Shown here one piece after another: positions 5,918-9,484 of a stretch of 9,484 nucleotides of DNA. Each line of letters opens with the position of its first letter. Position 1 is the stretch's first letter. The notes beneath the pieces are model-generated. The model was not told the origin of the DNA, ran no database searches, and worked only from the letters and a program-made list of their open reading frames with translations. A program made the position numbers and the translations under genes. The DNA comes from Spirochaetales bacterium (lineage in GTDB: Bacteria > Spirochaetota > Spirochaetia > Sphaerochaetales > Sphaerochaetaceae). Where the stretch lies: positions 1-9,484 of the forward strand of contig JALFYG010000033.1 in NCBI GenBank assembly GCA_022784805.1, in the 5' to 3' direction.

Positions 5918-6020
5918 CTTTACATATAAAAGAAACAAATCTAAAGAGATGAGTGCGCTGGCTATGTATGGAGGGTGATATAAAAACATGAAGTATGATC
6001 CAAATATCTTAACACAATAT

Positions 6021-6052
6021 TTGTATTTTAAATTTATTTATGTTAAAATACA
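6021..6052 (+). promoter_or_regulatory. promoter with overlapping 10-bp inverted-repeat operator
   Basis: TTGTAT (6021-6026) and TAAAAT (6044-6049) with a 17-nt spacer form a plausible promoter. TGTATTTTAA (6022-6031) and TTAAAATACA (6043-6052) are a perfect inverted repeat separated by 11 nt, covering both hexamers. Centre-to-centre spacing of the arms is 21 nt, two helical turns, as expected for a dimeric regulator. The gene that follows encodes a winged-helix protein, so autorepression is likely. AbiEi-type antitoxins are known to autoregulate through inverted repeats at their promoter. Confidence 0.6.
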
Positions 6053-6080
6053 GTAAATAGTTTAAGATGGAGATAATTAA

Positions 6081-7040
6081 GTGGACTATCTAAAAGATCT
6101 TTTGGATTTACAGGTACAGTATAAACCAACGGAAGATTTACATCTTCCTAACTTCATAATTACTAGATATCGAATACGAGAAGTTGTGCTGGACTTTGTT
6201 GAAGTGTTTTTCCTGTATCCTCTTACGGAGTTGGAGGCAGTTGGAACACTTAAAACCCATATTGCTCGTATTCAAAAAGTTAAAAACATTCCTGTTGTAT
6301 TAGTTCTAGATAAGCTTACTTATCGTCAAAAGGAATATCTACTTCGAGAGAGAATTCCATTTGTAGTGGAAGGTAAGCAGATTTATCTACCATTTATGGC
6401 AATTTATTTACAGGAACGCTCAGACGCAGAGAAAATTGATAAGGAAGAACTTCTTCCAGCTTCCCAAGTAATGTTGTTGTACTTTATCTATCATGGCAGT
6501 GGAAAGCAAATTATGAGCAAAGCTGTTACAGATTTAAAGTTGACTTCTACATCTGTATCCAGGGCAGTTATGCAGCTAGAAGAACTGGGGTTGATGGAAA
6601 CGAAAAAGGATGGAGTTCAAAAGGTTCTTTTCTCAGAGTTATCTCCAGAAGAATTGTTTAAAAAAGCTCATGGTTATTTCCAGAATCCAGTGAAAAGAAC
6701 TGTTTATATTCCATTAGAACAAATACAAGATACATTGCTTAAAAGTGGATATTCAGCTCTGGCAGAATATTCAATGCTCAACGAGCCAAATATTCGATGC
6801 TATGCTGTAGACAGCATTTCTAAATGGAACAGTGTTACCACAAAGAAATTGCTGGATGGACAGACGCAGGTTTCAGTGGAGTTATGGAGATATGATCCGA
6901 AGAAATTGTCCTATAGTAATAGTGTAGATCCCCTTTCTCTTGCTTTAGTGCTTGAAAATGATGCAGATGAACGTGTGGAAGAGGCTGTGGAAGAAATGTT
7001 AAATCATGCATGGAGGAGGATTGATGATAACAGGAATTGA
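6081..7040 (+). CDS. winged-helix regulator / AbiEi-like antitoxin
   Basis: 319 residues, no membrane segment. The start is GTG at 6081 with GGAG 8 nt upstream (6069-6072); no in-frame ATG competes. The N-terminal about 110 residues contain IPVVLVLDKLTYRQKEYLLR and a strand with YLPFMAIYL, hallmarks of a family annotated as MarR-like or AbiEi-type regulators. A winged helix-turn-helix lies at about 127-185, with its recognition helix near 158-172. The C-terminal part has ALAEYSMLNEPN (226-237) and ends in an acidic helix (297-308). In this family a nucleotidyltransferase gene (AbiEii/AbiGii type) normally overlaps the 3' end. Here that partner is cut off after about 12 codons, leaving the regulator orphaned. 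Its own reading frame appears intact. The antitoxin role is inferred from family memory and context. Confidence 0.75.
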   Translation: MDYLKDLLDLQVQYKPTEDLHLPNFIITRYRIREVVLDFVEVFFLYPLTELEAVGTLKTHIARIQKVKNIPVVLVLDKLTYRQKEYLLRERIPFVVEGKQIYLPFMAIYLQERSDAEKIDKEELLPASQVMLLYFIYHGSGKQIMSKAVTDLKLTSTSVSRAVMQLEELGLMETKKDGVQKVLFSELSPEELFKKAHGYFQNPVKRTVYIPLEQIQDTLLKSGYSALAEYSMLNEPNIRCYAVDSISKWNSVTTKKLLDGQTQVSVELWRYDPKKLSYSNSVDPLSLALVLENDADERVEEAVEEMLNHAWRRIDDNRN

Positions 7041-7059
7041 TAGCTTCAAAGAGTGGTTC
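7024..7059 (+). pseudogene. 5' stub of an AbiEii-like nucleotidyltransferase toxin gene
   Basis: A strong GGAGGAGG (7012-7019) precedes an ATG at 7024 that overlaps the regulator gene by 17 nt. The first 12 codons read MITGIDSFKEWF, the typical opening I recall for nucleotidyltransferase partners of this regulator. From about 7060 the frame no longer encodes that family; the bases are the antisense of a dehydrogenase fragment. The frame continues to 7236, but as nonsense. The toxin is therefore lost. Identification rests on 12 residues plus position. Confidence 0.6.
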
Positions 7060-7317
7060 AACTGGATCACCTACGCGTCCAAGTGCGCCATTTATAGCAA
7101 AAGCTGCAGCCTGTTCTCCTTCAAGATTTCCCATAGGTGTGCTGAATGTTCCTGGAGAAATGGAAACAATGCGGATTCCTTTTCTGCCGTAGCGAACAGC
7201 CATACGGGATGTGTACCAGATGACAAAGTTCTTTGAGAGAGTATAAGCAAAACCATTCTGCTGTTCTGCTGGTACAGACTGAGCTATCTGATTAAAAGCT
7301 TCTTTTCTATCGATAAT
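7057..7317 (-). pseudogene. short-chain dehydrogenase (SDR) fragment
   Basis: The minus-strand frame encodes the middle to C-terminal part of an SDR oxidoreductase: a YTLSK motif (catalytic YxxxK), then KNFVIWYTSRMAVRYGRKG, then RIVSISPGTFSTPMGN and ALGRVGDP. The Rossmann N-terminus (TGxxxGIG) and the true C-terminus are missing. The open frame extends further both ways (7395-6835), but only as terminator sequence upstream and as antisense of the regulator gene downstream, so the 186-codon frame as a whole is not a gene. The fragment is an inverted piece brought in at the break of the toxin gene. Confidence 0.8.
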
Positions 7318-7345
7318 TTGGGTATGAGGGGTATAACAACAAAAA

Positions 7346-7376
7346 TGATACTGTCCCTTTATTTTGGACAGTATCA
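7346..7376 (-). terminator. intrinsic terminator of the nucleotide-sugar operon
   Basis: On the minus strand a perfect 11-bp stem TGATACTGTCC/GGACAGTATCA with a 9-nt loop is followed directly by TTTTTGTTGTT. It begins 15 nt after the epimerase stop. This is a textbook intrinsic terminator for the three-gene operon. Confidence 0.9.
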
Positions 7377-7391
7377 CAATAGGGTGGTAAG

Positions 7392-8423
7392 TCACACTTT
7401 ATAGAACTTCTTATACCATTCAGCAAAGGCTCTGAGACCATTTCTGAGAGATGTTGAAGGCTTAAAGCCAAAGTCGCGCTCAAGAGCAGAAGTATCTGCG
7501 TATGTGATAGGAACATCTCCTGGCTGCATAGGAACAAGTTCTTTATGGGAATTGAAATCATAATCAGGAGGAAGAACTTCAGCTCTCACCAGCTCCTCTG
7601 AGAGTATTTGGACAAAGTCCAAAAGGTTCTCAGGATTATTGTTACCTATGTTGTAGATAGCATATGGAGGGATAGGGAGGCCGTCTTCACCTGTCTTCTT
7701 CTCTGGAGCTTTATTCATCACCAGCTTAATTCCCTTTACGATATCGTCTACATAAGTAAAGTCTCTCTTGCAGTTTCCATAGTTGAAGATCTTGATGGTC
7801 TCACCTTTGATGAGTTTGTTGGTAAAGCTAAAGTAAGCCATGTCAGGTCTTCCTGCGGGACCGTAGACAGTAAAGAATCTAAGGCCTGTGGATGGAATGT
7901 TATAGAGCTTTGAGTATGCATGGGCAAATAGTTCGTTGCTTTTCTTTGTTGCTGCATAGAGGGACACTGGGTTATCGACCTTATCGTCAGTGGAATAAGG
8001 AACCTTTTTATTGGATCCATAAACAGAGGAAGATGAAGCATAAACCAGGTGCTCTACAGGGTTGTGTCTGCAGGCTTCAAGAATGTTATAGAAGCCGATC
8101 ATATTGGACTCAATATAAACGTCAGGGTTTGTGATTGAGTATCTGACGCCTGCTTGGGCCGCAAGATTAACCACTATTTCAAAGTGATACTTCTCAAATA
8201 GAGAGTCGATGAGAGCCTTGTCTGCAATGCTTCCTTTTATAAAAGTAAAGTCTCCACCAAGAGCTTCTATTTCTCCCAGTCTATATTCCTTTAATGATAC
8301 ATCGTAGTAATCATTGAGATTATCTATTCCTACTATTTTGTCATCTGTAGTCCTGAGTAGTTCTTTGACAAGATTTGCCCCAATAAAACCAGCAGCACCT
8401 GTTACAAGTATTGTCTTTTTCAT
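7392..8423 (-). CDS. UDP-glucuronate 4-epimerase-type NAD-dependent epimerase
   Basis: 343 residues, full length for extended SDR epimerases, cytoplasmic. It interconverts UDP-glucuronate and UDP-galacturonate by NAD-dependent oxidation and reduction at C4 (family knowledge). The NAD site is TGAAGFIG (8-15) with acidic D34 after the second strand. The catalytic set is the SSSS run (130-133) before VYG, Y156 and K160 in YAATKK. FFTVYGPAGRPDMA and the NYGNCKRDFTYVDDI segment are characteristic of UDP-glucuronate 4-epimerases rather than plain GalE. The ATG overlaps the nucleotidyltransferase stop as ATGA, and only a weak AGGG precedes it, so translation is probably coupled. It is the last gene of the operon, closed by a strong terminator. 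The substrate is predicted, not shown. Confidence 0.88.
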   Translation of the reverse strand: MKKTILVTGAAGFIGANLVKELLRTTDDKIVGIDNLNDYYDVSLKEYRLGEIEALGGDFTFIKGSIADKALIDSLFEKYHFEIVVNLAAQAGVRYSITNPDVYIESNMIGFYNILEACRHNPVEHLVYASSSSVYGSNKKVPYSTDDKVDNPVSLYAATKKSNELFAHAYSKLYNIPSTGLRFFTVYGPAGRPDMAYFSFTNKLIKGETIKIFNYGNCKRDFTYVDDIVKGIKLVMNKAPEKKTGEDGLPIPPYAIYNIGNNNPENLLDFVQILSEELVRAEVLPPDYDFNSHKELVPMQPGDVPITYADTSALERDFGFKPSTSLRNGLRAFAEWYKKFYKV

Positions 8424-9154
8424 CTGATTGTTATCCCTTTATATTCTTTCTTTATCTTCTCATATCCTTCTATGGATCCAACGTCATATCTTTCGCCTGG
8501 CATCGAAAAAGCGTGTACAGATTTCTTCTTTACAAGCCACGAAATGAAAGAGCCTGGAGCATCTGTGCCGCAGCCAGATTCTATTCCTTCCTTCACTAGC
8601 TTTATATCCTCTTTAGTATAGTAATAGAAAGGAGGTACAGCCCAGATGGATTTAGGTTCCTGAGGTTTTTCATCCATCTCTAAAACCAAGTCGTTGTCAT
8701 CTATGACAATTACTCCTGTTTTTCTGAGCTTGTTTATATCTCTTTGCTCGTGTCTCATTATGCAGGTTGTTTTCTTCTCTTTTCCGTACTTGATGAAAGA
8801 AGAAAGGGAGAAGTTAAGAACATTGTCTCCAGCAAGAACAACGATGTCATCATCGATATTTGCCTCCTCTATGGCAAACTCTATGTCTTTCACTGCTCCA
8901 AGCCTGTGGTCATTATCTACGGATCCATCGTCCAATACTATTACATTCTCTCTTGTATCTGCCCAAGAGGTGAACTGATCAATAAACTTATGATTTGAAA
9001 CAACAACAGTTCTTTCCACTCCTGATTGAACTAAATCATCCAAAAGATGGTCGATGATTTTCTTTTCACCTACTTCCAACAAAGGCTTTGGGAAATTAAG
9101 GGTGAGTGGATACATTCTTGTTGCATATCCTGCTGCAAGTATTATGGCGGTCAT
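8420..9154 (-). CDS. sugar-1-phosphate nucleotidyltransferase
   Basis: 244 residues of the NTP_transferase family, cytoplasmic, joining a sugar 1-phosphate to a nucleoside triphosphate with release of pyrophosphate. The nucleotide-binding signature LAAGYATRMYP (6-16) is followed by PKPLL (22-26). LAGDN carries the metal-binding D110, EKP is at 162-164 and DVGS (224-227) supplies the second metal Asp. It is shorter than RmlA or GalU, like the compact transferases that partner sugar kinases. The start shares one base with the stop of the upstream kinase gene (TAATG), with AGGAG about 10 nt before it inside the kinase coding region. Neighbours suggest a UTP-dependent enzyme acting on the kinase product. 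Thymidylyl or other specificity cannot be excluded from sequence. Confidence 0.87.
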   Translation of the reverse strand: MTAIILAAGYATRMYPLTLNFPKPLLEVGEKKIIDHLLDDLVQSGVERTVVVSNHKFIDQFTSWADTRENVIVLDDGSVDNDHRLGAVKDIEFAIEEANIDDDIVVLAGDNVLNFSLSSFIKYGKEKKTTCIMRHEQRDINKLRKTGVIVIDDNDLVLEMDEKPQEPKSIWAVPPFYYYTKEDIKLVKEGIESGCGTDAPGSFISWLVKKKSVHAFSMPGERYDVGSIEGYEKIKKEYKGITIR

Positions 9155-9484
9155 TAGAATCTATCTCCTTTTGCTTCGCCTACTCCATCGGAAGTAGAGC
9201 AGATATAGGCTTTATATTTTCCTTCCAGGGAAGGGAATTCCTTAAGGTATTCTCTTTCAACATACTCCTTGATTGCGTCTGCCTTGTCTGGTTCAATGAG
9301 AGCCATACAGCAACCTTTAAAGCCAGCGCCACTGAATCTTGCTCCATATACGCCGTCAAGCTTGGATAAAATGTCATATAGCTTAATAAGCCAAGGAGAG
9401 CCACACTCATAGTTTACGATGCTAGACATTCCGCTTTCATTAATAAGGAGTCCGAAGGAGTCGATATCACCCTTTTCCCAGCAT
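9154..9484 (-). CDS. galactokinase-family GHMP sugar kinase, C-terminal part
   Basis: The open frame runs off the right edge, and 109 C-terminal residues are visible. The first in-frame ATG (9429) is internal, since upstream codons (WEKGDIDSFGLLINESG) continue the family sequence. The conserved YECGSPWL segment and GHMP motif 3, GARFSGAGFKGCC, identify a galactokinase-type kinase that makes a sugar 1-phosphate with ATP. Classical GalK usually has a G-G/T-GGG-F-GG-type version of motif 3. The GARFSGAGF-K/R-GCC form is what I recall for plant galacturonokinases, a point in favour of a uronic acid substrate. It is the first visible gene of a tightly overlapping operon. The catalytic N-terminal motifs lie outside the window. 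Confidence 0.85.
   Translation of the reverse strand, partial: CWEKGDIDSFGLLINESGMSSIVNYECGSPWLIKLYDILSKLDGVYGARFSGAGFKGCCMALIEPDKADAIKEYVEREYLKEFPSLEGKYKAYICSTSDGVGEAKGDRF

Noticed and set aside
7006..7236. 76-codon plus-strand open frame
   Set aside because: Only the 12 codons from 7024 to 7059 fit a gene; the rest is antisense of the SDR fragment.
6835..7395. 186-codon minus-strand open frame as a complete gene
   Set aside because: Only 7317-7057 resembles a protein family (SDR). The start is a GTG formed at the epimerase stop, the first part is terminator sequence, and the last part is antisense of the regulator gene.
8694..8998. Plus-strand open frames over the nucleotidyltransferase
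   Set aside because: They are shadows of a gene with clear catalytic motifs on the minus strand.
9154..9429. Complete 91-residue protein starting at 9429
   Set aside because: The frame stays open to the window edge and upstream codons continue the GHMP kinase similarity, so the ATG is internal.

Overview
The window looks like AT-rich chromosomal DNA of a low-GC Gram-positive anaerobe, most probably a Clostridia member of the Lachnospiraceae type. The reasons are AGGAGG- and AGGTGAT-type ribosome binding sites, TTGxxx/TATAAT promoters, and protein families common in gut and rumen Lachnospiraceae. I place no species.

Left half (1-5100) is an accessory region. It holds two divergently oriented AAA+ ATPase genes. 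Each protein has a C-terminal segment with a PD-(D/E)xK-like nuclease signature: a DUF4143-type protein on the minus strand (710-2068) and a DUF234-type protein on the plus strand (3171-4595). Each gene is bracketed by two direct copies of its own control region. For the first gene that region carries tandem 34-nt units with a GATTATGCGC core, four upstream and two beyond the 3' end. For the second it carries three TGGCGA boxes with the same 32/30-nt spacing in both copies. The repeat of the second ATPase also includes the 3' end of a RhuM-type gene, and a frameshifted RhuM relic lies just beyond that ATPase. About 0.75 kb between the two loci is gene-poor and rich in inverted repeats.

Middle (5100-7320): an unrecognised coding-like fragment, a small basic coiled-coil protein with its own terminator, and a winged-helix protein resembling AbiEi-type antitoxin/regulators behind a promoter covered by a 10-bp inverted repeat. 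The partner gene that should overlap its 3' end survives only as a ribosome binding site and about 12 codons. It then breaks into an inverted fragment of a short-chain dehydrogenase. This is a decayed toxin-antitoxin-like locus with a readable junction.

Right end (7346-9484) is an intact minus-strand operon: a galactokinase-family GHMP kinase (5' part outside the window), a sugar-1-phosphate nucleotidyltransferase, and a UDP-glucuronate 4-epimerase-type protein. The genes overlap by 1 and 4 nt and end at a strong terminator. Together they could turn a free sugar, possibly galacturonate, into a sugar 1-phosphate, then a nucleotide sugar, then its 4-epimer. The substrate is inference. No tRNA, rRNA, CRISPR array or complete insertion sequence was seen.
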